The position numbers were made by a program, and so were the translations under genes. This document shows positions 34,231-42,940 of a DNA stretch of 64,000 nt, piece by piece. Where the stretch lies: positions 2,170,001 through 2,234,000 of the forward strand of contig NC_014830.1 in NCBI RefSeq assembly GCF_000184685.1, read 5' to 3'. Every line of letters begins with the position of its first letter. Position 1 is the stretch's first letter. The notes under the pieces are model-generated. The model did no database searches, was not told the DNA's origin, and was given only the letters and a program-made list of their open reading frames with translations. This DNA is from Intrasporangium calvum DSM 43043. Its GTDB lineage: Bacteria > Actinomycetota > Actinomycetes > Actinomycetales > Dermatophilaceae.

Positions 34231-34764
34231 ATGTCCGACCGGAGCCGAGAGTCCGACGCCGCGACGCGCGCGTCCACGGTCCTCGACCACCCCGCCGTGG
34301 CGCGGGTGCGCCAAGCCCTCTCCGATGCGGGCGTCCAGGCCGACATCGTCGTCCTCGACGGTGCGGCCCGCACCGCGGCCCAGGCTGCCGAAGCGCTCGG
34401 CACCTCAGTCTCCGCCATCGCCAACTCCCTCGTCTTCGTCGCGACGACGACCGACCATGTGACCGTCCCGCTCCTGGTCCTGACCTCGGGCGGTCACCGC
34501 GTCGACACGGACCATCTGGCCGTCACTCTCGGCTATGCGCGCATCGCCAAAGCGGATGCGGAGTTCGTCCGGGCAGCAACGGGATTCGCGATCGGCGGGG
34601 TTGCCCCAGTCGCGCACGCAGGTGCTGTGACGACGATGGTCGACGCCTCCCTGGCCGAGCACGAGGTCGTCTGGGCGGCCGCCGGGCATCCGCACACCGT
34701 GTTCCCGACGACGCACGACGAGCTCGTCCGGGTCACCGGCGGGCGCTCCGTCACCGTGCGCTGA
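34231..34764 (+). CDS. YbaK/EbsC-family aminoacyl-tRNA deacylase-like protein
   Basis: 177 aa. The YbaK/ProX fold covers most of the protein, with TAAQAAEALGTSVSAIANSLVF, the conserved lysine in YARIAKADAEFV and the GFAIGGVAPVAH loop. Family members hydrolyse mischarged Cys- or Ala-tRNA(Pro) in trans. A short Ser/Arg-rich N-terminal extension is present. It is monocistronic, ahead of a convergent gap with two repeat copies. Confidence 0.87.
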   Translation: MSDRSRESDAATRASTVLDHPAVARVRQALSDAGVQADIVVLDGAARTAAQAAEALGTSVSAIANSLVFVATTTDHVTVPLLVLTSGGHRVDTDHLAVTLGYARIAKADAEFVRAATGFAIGGVAPVAHAGAVTTMVDASLAEHEVVWAAAGHPHTVFPTTHDELVRVTGGRSVTVR

Positions 34765-34810
34765 GGCGGGGAAGCCACGTCCATCGGACGACAACGGCCC
34801 ATCGGAGCCA

Positions 34811-34827
34811 GCCCAGCGGCATACTGC
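34811..34827 (-). repeat. Degenerate dispersed repeat copy
   Basis: GCCCAGCGGCATACTGC is the reverse complement of the core with one substitution. It lies in the convergent gap between the ybaK-like gene and metF, 125 bp from a second copy in opposite orientation. A further decayed half (GGGCCAGCTGAGTATGC) follows it. Confidence 0.65.
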
Positions 34828-34951
34828 CTGAATCGGGCCAGCTGAGTATGCGTGCTCAGGCACTACGAACGACGGTCCGACAGAGTGACAGCGCGGGCCG
34901 GCCCGCGAACGGAGGGTTGCAGGGGTGCCGTCCGCTCGCGGATCGGCCCGT

Positions 34952-34968
34952 GCCGTATGCCGCTGGGC
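34952..34968 (+). repeat. Dispersed repeat copy, CTGGGC type
   Basis: Exact GCCGTATGCCGCTGGGC in the convergent ybaK-metF gap. The flank CCGGCGGG continues GC-rich but gives no hairpin with the core. Confidence 0.85.
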
Positions 34969-35001
34969 CCGGCGGGTGCCCCGCCGCGGACTCGGGGTGG
35001 C

Positions 35002-35910
35002 TCAGAGGTTGCCGTAGACCTCGAGCGTCGCCGACGACCGGTTCATCGTGATGAAGTGGATGCCGGGCGCACCCTCGTCGAGCATCCGACGCGCCGCCTC
35101 CGTGGCGATCGCCAGACCTTCGCGACGCACCGCCTCGGCGTCGTCACGGTGGCGCTCGAGCCGGTCGATGACGGCCTGCGGCATGGGCTGCCCCGCCAGC
35201 TCGGCCATCCGGACCACCTGGCGCGCGTTGGTGATCGGCATGAGGCCGGGGACCACCGGGAGCTGAGACCCGCGACGCGCGAGCTCGTCGCGAAGTCTCA
35301 GGTAGTTGTCGACGTCGAAGACCATCTGGGTGATGGCGAACTCCGCGCCCTCCCGCTCCTTGCGCAGCAGCGTCTCGACGTCGTCCTCGACGCTCCGGGA
35401 CTCGGGGTGCCCGTCGGGGAAGGCCGCGACCCCGACGGTGAAGTCACCGAGCCCCTTGATGAGCCCCACGAGCTCGTCCGCATGGTTGAGCCCCTGCGGG
35501 TGGGCGACCCACGGCTGACCGAGCCCGCCCTGCGGGTCGCCACGCAGCGCGAGGATGTTGCGGACGCCCGCCGCGGCGTAGTGGCCGACGACCTGGCGCA
35601 GCTCCCCGACCGAGTGCCCGACACAGGTCAGGTGCGCCATCGGCGTCAGCGAGGTCTCCTCGAGCACCCGCTGGGTGAGGCGGACGGTGCGGTCACGGGT
35701 GCTGCCGCCGGCTCCGTAGGTGATCGAGATGAAGCTCGGCGACACCTTCTCGAGGCTCCGGATGGCACCCCAGAGCTGCTCGGCGGCCGCGTCGTCCTTC
35801 GGTGGGAAGAACTCGAAGCTGAAGGTCGGCGTGTCCGCCTTGACCATCGCTGCGAGAGACCGCGTGAAGCGCTCTGCGCGGGTCATCGAGGAAGCCGTGC
35901 CGTGTGCCAT
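35002..35910 (-). CDS. metF: 5,10-Methylenetetrahydrofolate reductase
   Basis: 302 aa TIM barrel. FSFEFFPPKDD carries the catalytic glutamate; SITYGAGGSTRDRT, LTCVGHSVGEL, LALRGDPQGG and TQMVFDVDNYLR are FAD/folate-site motifs. It reduces methylene-THF to methyl-THF for methionine synthesis. The ATG at 35910 is preceded by TATGGT at 6 nt and has no ribosome binding site, suggesting leaderless expression. It is divergent from the prenyl synthase gene as in the Rv2172c-Rv2173 pair. Confidence 0.92.
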   Translation of the reverse strand: MAHGTASSMTRAERFTRSLAAMVKADTPTFSFEFFPPKDDAAAEQLWGAIRSLEKVSPSFISITYGAGGSTRDRTVRLTQRVLEETSLTPMAHLTCVGHSVGELRQVVGHYAAAGVRNILALRGDPQGGLGQPWVAHPQGLNHADELVGLIKGLGDFTVGVAAFPDGHPESRSVEDDVETLLRKEREGAEFAITQMVFDVDNYLRLRDELARRGSQLPVVPGLMPITNARQVVRMAELAGQPMPQAVIDRLERHRDDAEAVRREGLAIATEAARRMLDEGAPGIHFITMNRSSATLEVYGNL

Positions 35911-35916
35911 GCCGCC

Positions 35917-35922
35917 ACCATA
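35917..35922 (-). promoter_or_regulatory. Probable -10 element (TATGGT) of leaderless metF
   Basis: On the minus strand TATGGT is followed by six bases and then the metF ATG. No Shine-Dalgarno is present in the gap. Confidence 0.5.
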
Positions 35923-35977
35923 GATCGGAGCGTGTCCACGGCGCCGACCCGTGCCACGGGTCGGGCGTCCACCCGCG

Positions 35978-35983
35978 TAGGCT
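35978..35983 (+). promoter_or_regulatory. Probable -10 element (TAGGCT) of the polyprenyl synthetase gene
   Basis: TAGGCT lies about 50 bp before the GTG, giving a leader of roughly 43 nt that contains the GGAGGAG ribosome binding site. No convincing -35 is seen. Confidence 0.4.
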
Positions 35984-36032
35984 GACGGCGACGTGCGGGG
36001 CAGTCCGCACGCCCAATGATGGAGGAGCGTGC

Positions 36033-37139
36033 GTGACCAGCCGTACCGACCGCGACGCCCTGCGCCGCCGGGTCCAGCAGGCGATCGACGCGCACATCCA
36101 GGGCTCGCGCGCCGCGCTGGCCGAGATCGGCGACGACATCGCCCCGCTCGTGGACTCGGTCTCGCGCCTGCTGAGCGGCGGCAAGGGCCTGCGGGCGAGC
36201 TTCCTCTACTGGGGCTACCGGGCCGCCGGCGCCGCTGACTCCGACGCGCTCGTCCGGCTCTCCGCCAGCATGGAGTTCTTCCAGGCCGCCGCCCTGCTGC
36301 ACGACGACGTGATGGACCGCAGCGACACCCGCCGCGGCATGCCCTCGGCGCACCGCGCGGTCGCCGACCTGCACCGGTCCCGCGGGTGGGCCGGTGACGA
36401 CGCACGCTTCGGCGAGGGAGCCGCCATCCTCGCGGGCGACCTCTGCCTCACCTGGTGTGACGAGCTGTTCTCCACCTGCGGGCTCCCGGCCGAGGACCTG
36501 GCCCGCGGCCGCGGCGCCTTCGACCTCATGCGCACGCAGCTGATGGGCGGCCAGTTCCTCGACCTGCTCGAGTCCGCACGCGGCTGGGACGGGCTGGACC
36601 TCGAGGCGCGGATCGCCTCGGCGCGCAACGTCATCCGCTACAAGAGCGCGAAGTACACCATCGAGCACCCGCTGCTCATCGGCGCCCGCGTCGGCGGCGC
36701 CCCCGAGGCGGCCCTCGGTGACCTGTCCGCCTACGGCCTCGCCCTCGGCGAGGCGTTCCAGCTGCGCGACGACCTCCTCGGTGTCTACGGGGACCCCGAG
36801 GCGACCGGCAAGCCCGCCGGAGACGACCTCCGAGAGGGCAAGCGGACGGTGCTCGTCGCGCTGGCTCTCGACCTGGCGGGGGACGCGGACCGCGACGTGG
36901 TTGAGTCCCTGCTGGGCCGGGAGGACCTCGACGAGGCCGGCGTCCACCGGCTTCGGGGCATCTTCGCCGACTCCGGGGCCGTCGAGCAGGTGGAGCGGAT
37001 GATCCAACGACGCGTCGCTGAGGCCCACGAGGCCCTGGATCGGGCTCGGCAGCAGACCGCCGGCCCGCAGGCCCTGGACGGCGACGCGCTCGCGGTGCTC
37101 GACGACCTCGTCGACGCCTCGACCGCCCGCCAGGCCTGA
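36033..37139 (+). CDS. idsA2: Polyprenyl (geranylgeranyl-type) diphosphate synthase
   Basis: 368 aa. The first aspartate-rich motif is LLHDDVMDRSDTRRG and the second FQLRDDLLGVYGD; GGKGLRASFLYWG and the KSAKYTIEHPL helix are also typical. It condenses isopentenyl and allylic diphosphates to C20-range products for carotenoids, menaquinone side chains or lipid carriers. The bulky chain-length determinants cannot be settled by eye. GGAGGAG stands 5 nt before the GTG. Position beside metF and an Rv2175c-like gene supports orthology with Rv2173. Confidence 0.9.
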   Translation: MTSRTDRDALRRRVQQAIDAHIQGSRAALAEIGDDIAPLVDSVSRLLSGGKGLRASFLYWGYRAAGAADSDALVRLSASMEFFQAAALLHDDVMDRSDTRRGMPSAHRAVADLHRSRGWAGDDARFGEGAAILAGDLCLTWCDELFSTCGLPAEDLARGRGAFDLMRTQLMGGQFLDLLESARGWDGLDLEARIASARNVIRYKSAKYTIEHPLLIGARVGGAPEAALGDLSAYGLALGEAFQLRDDLLGVYGDPEATGKPAGDDLREGKRTVLVALALDLAGDADRDVVESLLGREDLDEAGVHRLRGIFADSGAVEQVERMIQRRVAEAHEALDRARQQTAGPQALDGDALAVLDDLVDASTARQA

Positions 37140-37163
37140 GCCCGAGCGCCGTGTCCGGCGCTC

Positions 37164-37598
37164 CTAGAAGGCGAGCTCCTGGGCCCGGCGCCGGACCTCG
37201 GTCTTGTGGCCCGCGAGCAGGGCGTCGATGGGAGCTCCCTCGACCGGCAGGGTGGGGTCAGGCGTGTAGAGCCACTCGATGCTCTCGTCGTCGGTCAGTC
37301 CGCCGTCGGCCAGCACCGTGAAGGTCCCCTTGAGCTCCGGGCGGGGCCCGGCGTCGTCGAGGAACTTCGCCGGGACCGCGACGACTCGGCGGTCCCCCAC
37401 GCGAGCCGCCAGCACCTCTCGGTCGGCGATCATCTGACGGACCCGGGACAAGGGCACGCCCAGTCGCTCCGCGGCGTCGGGGACGGTGATCCACTCCCCC
37501 ACGAGCACCTCCAGCTGCGGTCGGTCGTCGGACCGGCCGGCCGGCGAGTCGTCGTCGATGTCGTCGGACCCGGAGGAGGCAGCGCGTGCGTCAGTCAC
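37164..37598 (-). CDS. Rv2175c-family winged helix-turn-helix DNA-binding protein
   Basis: 144 aa. A flexible acidic N-terminus (1-32) precedes an HTH (WITVPDAAERLGVPLSRVRQMI) and a C-terminal domain (FTVLADGGLTDDESIEWLY). In M. tuberculosis Rv2175c is phosphorylated by PknL on an N-terminal threonine, which abolishes DNA binding. Here a Ser/Thr kinase gene lies 1.3 kb away, and the N-terminus carries Thr2 and several serines. The start is GTG. Confidence 0.85.
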   Translation of the reverse strand: MTDARAASSGSDDIDDDSPAGRSDDRPQLEVLVGEWITVPDAAERLGVPLSRVRQMIADREVLAARVGDRRVVAVPAKFLDDAGPRPELKGTFTVLADGGLTDDESIEWLYTPDPTLPVEGAPIDALLAGHKTEVRRRAQELAF

Positions 37599-37881
37599 GG
37601 GGTCGAGTCTGCCACCAGCGGGGCCGAGCGCTGCACCTGACCGCGCTCCCCCTATCTGGCCAGTGGCGGAGTGGCCGGTGCGAACGCCGTGGAACGAATT
37701 ACACCGATGTCATTTTTACTTTAGGTCTCAACCATGCGGTAGCGTCACATCGGTCCCACCAGAAACACCAGACCCACTGGTCCGCTTCACCCCTTCGCTC
37801 TGCCCAATCGCCCTCCGCTTCAGCCCTCGCACGGCCACCCCTTCCGGCCGCCCTCCACACTCGGGCCAAGGAAAGGACAGC

Positions 37882-38847
37882 ATGCTCACCGCCGACGTCG
37901 CACAGCTCGCCCCACCCGCCCACATTGTCTTCGCCGAGCAGGCGGCCCGTCCTTGGCGTGCGATCACCGTCCGCCCGGGAGACACGATCTGGGACCTGGC
38001 GATGGCGCACCGGACCACGCCGGGGGCCCTGGTCTCGAAGAACCGGCTCGTGGGGGGAGGCTCGGTGATCCACCCGGGCCAGCGGCTGCTCGTCCCGGCT
38101 GCCCCGAGTGCCGGATCCGCGTCGCGGACCGGTTCGAGCCGATCCAGCGCGCCGGCCACGGCCACTCGGAGCAGCGGCCGCTTCCACGTCGTCCGCCCGG
38201 GAGACACGCTGAGCGGCATCGCCGCAGCGAACCGCACCTCGGTGACCAAGCTGCTGTCCGCCAACCGGCTCGCCGACCCGCGGATGATCCACCCAGGGCA
38301 GCGGATCGCGCTGCCGGGCCGAGCGGCCCCCGTGGCCCCGAAGTCGTCGAGCAAACCAGCCCCGACGAGCGAGAACACCTTCGCGGGCTACACCTACTCG
38401 GACGCCACCGTCGCGGCCGCGAAGAAGAACCGGACGACCCTCACCAAGGCGTCCGTCCCGAGCCGGAGCGAGACCGCCTCGATGATCCGGCGCACCGCGG
38501 TCCGCCACGGGGTCGATCCCCGGCTCGCGCTGGCGATCGCGTGGCAGGAGTCCGGCTGGAACCAGCGGGCGGTCTCGGTGGCCAACGCCATCGGCACCAT
38601 GCAGGTCATCCCGTCGTCGGGCGAATGGGCCTCGCAGCTCGCGGGGCGCCGACTCGACCTGCTCGACACGCAGGACAACATCACCGCCGGAGTCGTCATC
38701 ATCCGCGCCCTGCGCGTCAGCTCGGGCTCGGTCAAGGAGGCCATCGCGGGGTACTACCAGGGGCTGCACTCGGTCCGCACCCAAGGGATGTTCGCGGACA
38801 CCAAGCAGTACGTGGCTGCGGTCCTGGCCCACGCACAGCGGATGTGA
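37882..38847 (+). CDS. LysM-domain protein with lytic transglycosylase (SLT) domain
   Basis: 321 aa. Two LysM domains (~28-72 and ~98-145, each with a [VR]RPGDT...HPGQR pattern) bind peptidoglycan; an SLT domain (~195-321) has the catalytic glutamate in IAWQESGWN and QVIPSSGEWA. It should cleave the glycan backbone. Oddly, no signal peptide precedes the first LysM, and upstream in-frame sequence does not supply one. AAAGGA lies before the ATG. The 283-bp upstream gap has an unusually AT-rich patch (37709-37722) but no recognisable riboswitch. Confidence 0.85.
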   Translation: MLTADVAQLAPPAHIVFAEQAARPWRAITVRPGDTIWDLAMAHRTTPGALVSKNRLVGGGSVIHPGQRLLVPAAPSAGSASRTGSSRSSAPATATRSSGRFHVVRPGDTLSGIAAANRTSVTKLLSANRLADPRMIHPGQRIALPGRAAPVAPKSSSKPAPTSENTFAGYTYSDATVAAAKKNRTTLTKASVPSRSETASMIRRTAVRHGVDPRLALAIAWQESGWNQRAVSVANAIGTMQVIPSSGEWASQLAGRRLDLLDTQDNITAGVVIIRALRVSSGSVKEAIAGYYQGLHSVRTQGMFADTKQYVAAVLAHAQRM

Positions 38848-38899
38848 CCCGCCCACCCGGCACGGATCGGGCCTCCCCGGGTTCACCGCACTCACACCG

Positions 38900-38905
38900 T
38901 AAACT
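38900..38905 (+). promoter_or_regulatory. Probable -10 element (TAAACT) of leaderless kinase gene
   Basis: TAAACT is followed by six bases and the GTG start at 38912. It is the best -10 hexamer in the window and no ribosome binding site is present. Confidence 0.55.
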
Positions 38906-38911
38906 TCCTGC

Positions 38912-40822
38912 GTGACGTCCAGCGTGGCGGATGCACTCGTCGGTCGGGAGATCGACGGGCGCTACCGCATCCTCTCCCATCTCGCCGACGGTGGCATGGC
39001 CTCCGTCTACGTGGCGATGGACGCACGGCTGGACCGAGAGGTCGCCCTCAAGATCATGCGGCCCGGGCTCGCGACCGACGCCGTCTTCGTCGAGCGGTTC
39101 CGCAGCGAGGCTCGAGCGGCAGCCCGCCTCAGCCACCCCAACGTCGTCGCGGTCTACGACCAGGGCGAGGACGACGGGGACGTGTTCCTCGCCATGGAGC
39201 TGGTGCACGGCAAGACCCTCCGGGACGTCATCCACGAGGAGGCGCCGCTGACGGCCCGTGAAGCCCTCGCGATCCTTGAGCCCGTGCTCGCCGCGCTCCG
39301 GGCCGCCCACGCCGCCGGACTCGTGCACCGGGACGTCAAGCCCGAGAACGTCATCGTCCGACACGACGGCGAGGTCAAGGTCGCCGACTTCGGCCTCGCC
39401 CGGGCCGTGGCGAGCGAGGCGACGGCCAACCAGACCGGGGTGCTGCTCGGGACGGTCTCGTACCTCTCGCCGGAGCAGGTCGAGGGCGGCGCCGCCACCG
39501 CGCGTAGCGACGTCTACGCTGCCGGCCTGCTCCTCTTCGAGATGCTGACCGGCCGCAAGGCGGTCACCGGCGACAGCCCGATCCAGATCGCCTACCGCCA
39601 CGTGCACGGCGGCGTCCCACGTCCGTCCTCGATCATCTCGGCGGTCTCAGCAGACCTCGACGAGCTCGTGGCGCAGGCCACCGCGCTCGACCCGGGCGAC
39701 CGCTTCCCGTCCGCCGCCGAGTTCCTCGCCACGATGCGACTGGTCAGACGGCACCTCACCGAGGGCGAGCTCGACCGCAGCCCGGTCACCGCGCCGCTGA
39801 CCTTCGACGAGGCAGTCCACCCTGCGACGAACCGCCAGGCCGCTGCCCGCGCGCCGATGCGCGAGACCACCGCCGCGTTGCCCCTGGTGGTGGGCCCGGG
39901 CCCGCAGGGGCGTCCGGGCTGGACGCCACGCCCAGCCCGGGCACGCCGGCGTCGCTGGCCCTGGCTCCTTGCCGCCCTGCTCCTTGCCGTGGCCGGTGCC
40001 GGCGGATGGTGGTTCACGGCCGGACCGGGCGGGACCACGGTCGTGCCCCAGGCCGTGACGCACACCCTCGACGAGGCCGCAGCCACATTCAAGACCGCGG
40101 CTCTCCGCTACGAGTCCAGCGAAGCATTCTCCGAGACCGTCTCGAAGGGCACGGTCATCTCGAGCCAGCCGGCAGCCGGCACGGAGGTCGCCAAGCATTC
40201 CCTCGTCCTGCTCGTCGTCTCCAAGGGACCCGAGCGCTACCAGGTGCCGCGACTCGTCAACACCAAGGCCGCAGCGCTTCGCGACGCACTCGCACCGCTG
40301 ACCCTCAAGAGCAGGTCCACTGAGGACTGGAGCGAGACGGTCCCGAAGGGCGCGGTCATCTCCCAGAAGCCCGCCGCCGGCACCCCGGTCAAGCGCGGGG
40401 CCGTCGTCGAGGTGGTCGTCTCGCGCGGCCGACGCCCGATCACCGTCCCCGACGTGCGTGGCCTCCCCCTCGACGAGGCGAAGGCCAAGCTCACCGCCGC
40501 CGGGCTCGACGTGGCCCGCGGCGACGACGTCAACCACGACACCGTCCCGACCGGCCACGTCGTCTCGCAGAAGCCGACGAAAGGCACCCTCTTCCGCGGC
40601 GACGAGGTCACGCTCGTCATCTCCAAGGGCCCGGTCATGGTCCCGGTGCCGAACGTCGTCGGCAAACCCGTCCAGGAGGCCGAGGCCACGTTGAAGGAGC
40701 TCGGGTTCACGATCGAGATCCGCCGTCCCCTCGGCACCTTCTTCGAGCTGGTGCGCGACCAGAGCGTCCCCGCCGACCAGCCCGCTCCGAAGGGCAGCAC
40801 GATCATCCTCACCGTGGTCTGA
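38912..40822 (+). CDS. pknL: Eukaryotic-type Ser/Thr protein kinase with four PASTA domains
   Basis: 636 aa. The kinase domain (~16-280) is intact: glycine loop LADGGMASVY, VALKIM, HRDVKPENV and DFGLA. A juxtamembrane linker leads to one transmembrane segment (WPWLLAALLLAVAGAGGWWF, ~350-370) and four extracellular PASTA repeats (~378-636) that bind muropeptides or lipid II in PknB-type kinases. Context (metF, prenyl synthase, Rv2175c-like, aroG) matches the pknL locus, but mycobacterial PknL as I recall lacks PASTA domains. It probably couples cell-wall state to the adjacent Rv2175c-like regulator. Confidence 0.9.
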   Translation: MTSSVADALVGREIDGRYRILSHLADGGMASVYVAMDARLDREVALKIMRPGLATDAVFVERFRSEARAAARLSHPNVVAVYDQGEDDGDVFLAMELVHGKTLRDVIHEEAPLTAREALAILEPVLAALRAAHAAGLVHRDVKPENVIVRHDGEVKVADFGLARAVASEATANQTGVLLGTVSYLSPEQVEGGAATARSDVYAAGLLLFEMLTGRKAVTGDSPIQIAYRHVHGGVPRPSSIISAVSADLDELVAQATALDPGDRFPSAAEFLATMRLVRRHLTEGELDRSPVTAPLTFDEAVHPATNRQAAARAPMRETTAALPLVVGPGPQGRPGWTPRPARARRRRWPWLLAALLLAVAGAGGWWFTAGPGGTTVVPQAVTHTLDEAAATFKTAALRYESSEAFSETVSKGTVISSQPAAGTEVAKHSLVLLVVSKGPERYQVPRLVNTKAAALRDALAPLTLKSRSTEDWSETVPKGAVISQKPAAGTPVKRGAVVEVVVSRGRRPITVPDVRGLPLDEAKAKLTAAGLDVARGDDVNHDTVPTGHVVSQKPTKGTLFRGDEVTLVISKGPVMVPVPNVVGKPVQEAEATLKELGFTIEIRRPLGTFFELVRDQSVPADQPAPKGSTIILTVV

Positions 40823-40829
40823 CCGGCCC

Positions 40830-41729
40830 GTGCACCCTGCCGCTCGGTCGCGCCTCGCCACGTTCCTGCTCATCGCGCTCACTGCGGTGTGGGGCTCCAC
40901 CTTCTTCCTCATCCGCGACCTCGTCGAGCACGTGCCGCCGGTCGACTTCCTCGCGGTGCGATTCGGCATCGCCGCGGTCATCATGGTCGTCGTCTTCTGG
41001 CGGCCGCTGCGGGCCCTGCGCCGGCGGGAGCTGGGCATCGGCACCGTCCTCGGGCTGCTCTACGGCCTCGCGCAGATCCTCCAGACCCAGGGCTTGGCGA
41101 CGACACCGGCGTCGGTGTCCGGGTTCATCACCGGCACGTACGTCGTCCTCACCCCCCTCATCACCGCGGTCGTCCTGCGCGAGCGGGTGTCGGGGACGAC
41201 CTGGGCAGCCGTCTCCCTCGCCACGGCCGGCCTGGCCCTGCTCTCGCTCCGTGGCTTCTCGGTGGGGGTCGGCGAGGCCATCACCCTGCTCGCCGCCGCC
41301 CTCTACGCGCTGCACATCGTCGGGCTCGGCCGGCACAGCTCCCACGAGATCGCGACCGGGCTGTCCGTCGTGCAGATGGTCGTCATCGCGGTCCTCTGCA
41401 CGGTCGGGGCCGTCCCCGGTGGCATCGTGCTGCCGGCCACCGCGGGACAGTGGGCCTCCGTGCTCTACATGGTCGTCTTCGCGAGCATCCTCGCCCTCTG
41501 GATGCAGACCTGGGCACAGGCCCACCTGCCCGCGACCCGCGCCGCCATCATCATGACGATGGAGCCGGTCTTTGCTGCGTTCTTCGCCGTGTGGCTCGGC
41601 GGTGAGTCGTTGACGGGCCGGATGCTGCTCGGTGGAGGGCTCGTGCTGGCCGCCATGTTCGCCGTCGAGCTGCTCGCTCGCCGGCACCCGGGGGAGCTCC
41701 CCGTCGAGACCCTCCACCACGAGGTCTGA
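40830..41729 (+). CDS. EamA/DMT-family transporter
   Basis: 299 aa with ten hydrophobic segments in two EamA repeats. ALTAVWGSTFFLIRDLV and the C-terminal IIMTMEPVFAAFFAVWLGGE are typical drug/metabolite transporter signatures. Substrate unknown; family members export amino acids or small metabolites. The GTG lies 8 bp after the kinase stop, so it is probably in the same transcript. Confidence 0.87.
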   Translation: MHPAARSRLATFLLIALTAVWGSTFFLIRDLVEHVPPVDFLAVRFGIAAVIMVVVFWRPLRALRRRELGIGTVLGLLYGLAQILQTQGLATTPASVSGFITGTYVVLTPLITAVVLRERVSGTTWAAVSLATAGLALLSLRGFSVGVGEAITLLAAALYALHIVGLGRHSSHEIATGLSVVQMVVIAVLCTVGAVPGGIVLPATAGQWASVLYMVVFASILALWMQTWAQAHLPATRAAIIMTMEPVFAAFFAVWLGGESLTGRMLLGGGLVLAAMFAVELLARRHPGELPVETLHHEV

Positions 41730-41760
41730 GACCGCACCCGCAGCGAAGGTTCCGGACGCC

Positions 41761-41786
41761 GCCGAGCCGGCTCAGCGGCATACGTC
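41761..41786. repeat. Dispersed repeat, partly decayed inverted pair
   Basis: GCTCAGCGGCATACGTC (41770-41786) is the reverse-complement core with one mismatch. It is preceded by GCCGAGCCG, a shortened remnant of the opposite arm. It lies in the convergent gap between the EamA and aldolase genes. Confidence 0.7.
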
Positions 41787-41865
41787 CTCCCCGACGCAAC
41801 GCACCCGCCTGCCGCGCGACCGTGCCGCCTTCAGGAGACCCGAACGATGGCTGAACGGGGGTGTT

Positions 41866-42939
41866 TCAGGCTGGGTCGGAGTCCGAGCGGCGCTCGGACA
41901 GCAGCGCCGTGAGGACGTCGATCGCGTGGTCGGTCGCTGCGTCGTCGACCTCGAGGTGCCACACGAGCCGCACCGCTCCCGGGCCGACGGCATAGGTCCG
42001 GACGCCGCGCGCCAGCGCCGCGGCGACGAAGTCAGGAGCCGGCCAGCCGGCCGCCGCGACGTCGACGATGACGATGTTGGTCTCGACGGTCGACAGGTCG
42101 ACGGCGCCCGGGGCCGCCGCCCCCATCGCCTCAGCCGCCCGTCGGGCCCGCGCGTGGTCGAGCGCCAGCCGGTCGACGTGGTGGTCGAGTGCCCACAGAC
42201 CAGCCGCCGCGAGAATGCCGACCTGCCGCATCCCCCCACCGAACCGTTTGCGCCAGACCCGCGCCTCGGCCATCGCGTCGCTGGAGCCGACCAGGACACT
42301 GCCGACGGGCGCGCCCAGCCCCTTGCTCAGACAGACCGAGACCGTGTCGAACTCGCGGCCATAGGCGTCCAACGGCACCCCGGTGGCGACGTGGGCGTTC
42401 CAGAGCCGGGCACCGTCCAGATGCATCGCGACGCCACGCTCGCGGGTCAGCTCCCGGGCCCGCTGGATCTCGTCGAGCGACTGGATCGTGCCCCCGCCGA
42501 AGTTGTGGGTGTTCTCGACGATGACGAGCGCCGTGCACACCTGGTAGGGGCCGACCCCGGTGATCATCAGCTCGGCAGCGTCAGCCGCACGGAAGCGACC
42601 GCGCTGCGAGACCCAGGTGCGCGACGAGATGCCCGAGAGGATCGCCGCGGCCCCGAGCTCGGCGCGGAGCACGTGGGCCAGCGAGTCACCCACCAGCTCC
42701 TCGCCCGGCTTGACGTGCAGACGGACCCCCAGCTGGTTGGCCATCGAGCCCGTCGGCGTGAACAGTCCGGCCTCGTGCCCGAGCAGCCCGGCGACGCGCT
42801 CCTCGAGCTCACGGACCGTCGGGTCCTCACCGAAGACGTCGTCGCCGACCACCGCAGTCGCCATCGCCTCCCGCATCGCCACCCCGGGACGGGTGACGGT
42901 GTCGCTCAGCAGGTCCGCGCGGATGGCGGCCGACGCCAC
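41866..42939 (-). CDS. Low-specificity L-threonine aldolase (beta-eliminating lyase fold)
   Basis: 357 aa PLP enzyme. SDTVTRP and MREAMATAVVGDDVFGEDPTV mark the N-terminus; VIVENTHNFGGG, HLDGARLWNA and the PLP lysine in SVCLSKGLGAPVGS follow. It cleaves threonine or allo-threonine to glycine and acetaldehyde. I take the GTG that lies one base after the aroG stop as the start; an ATG 27 nt upstream inside aroG is possible. It is co-transcribed with aroG. Confidence 0.88.
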   Translation of the reverse strand: MASAAIRADLLSDTVTRPGVAMREAMATAVVGDDVFGEDPTVRELEERVAGLLGHEAGLFTPTGSMANQLGVRLHVKPGEELVGDSLAHVLRAELGAAAILSGISSRTWVSQRGRFRAADAAELMITGVGPYQVCTALVIVENTHNFGGGTIQSLDEIQRARELTRERGVAMHLDGARLWNAHVATGVPLDAYGREFDTVSVCLSKGLGAPVGSVLVGSSDAMAEARVWRKRFGGGMRQVGILAAAGLWALDHHVDRLALDHARARRAAEAMGAAAPGAVDLSTVETNIVIVDVAAAGWPAPDFVAAALARGVRTYAVGPGAVRLVWHLEVDDAATDHAIDVLTALLSERRSDSDPA

Positions 42940-42940
42940 G

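Noticed and set aside
37599-37881. Possible c-di-AMP (ydaO-type) riboswitch ahead of the LysM gene
   Set aside because: Such switches often precede cell-wall hydrolase genes in actinobacteria, but the conserved sequence blocks I know are not present.
38204-38220. CTGAGCGGCATC in the LysM gene resembling the repeat centre
   Set aside because: It encodes the conserved LSGIA of the LysM motif and lacks the rest of the core.
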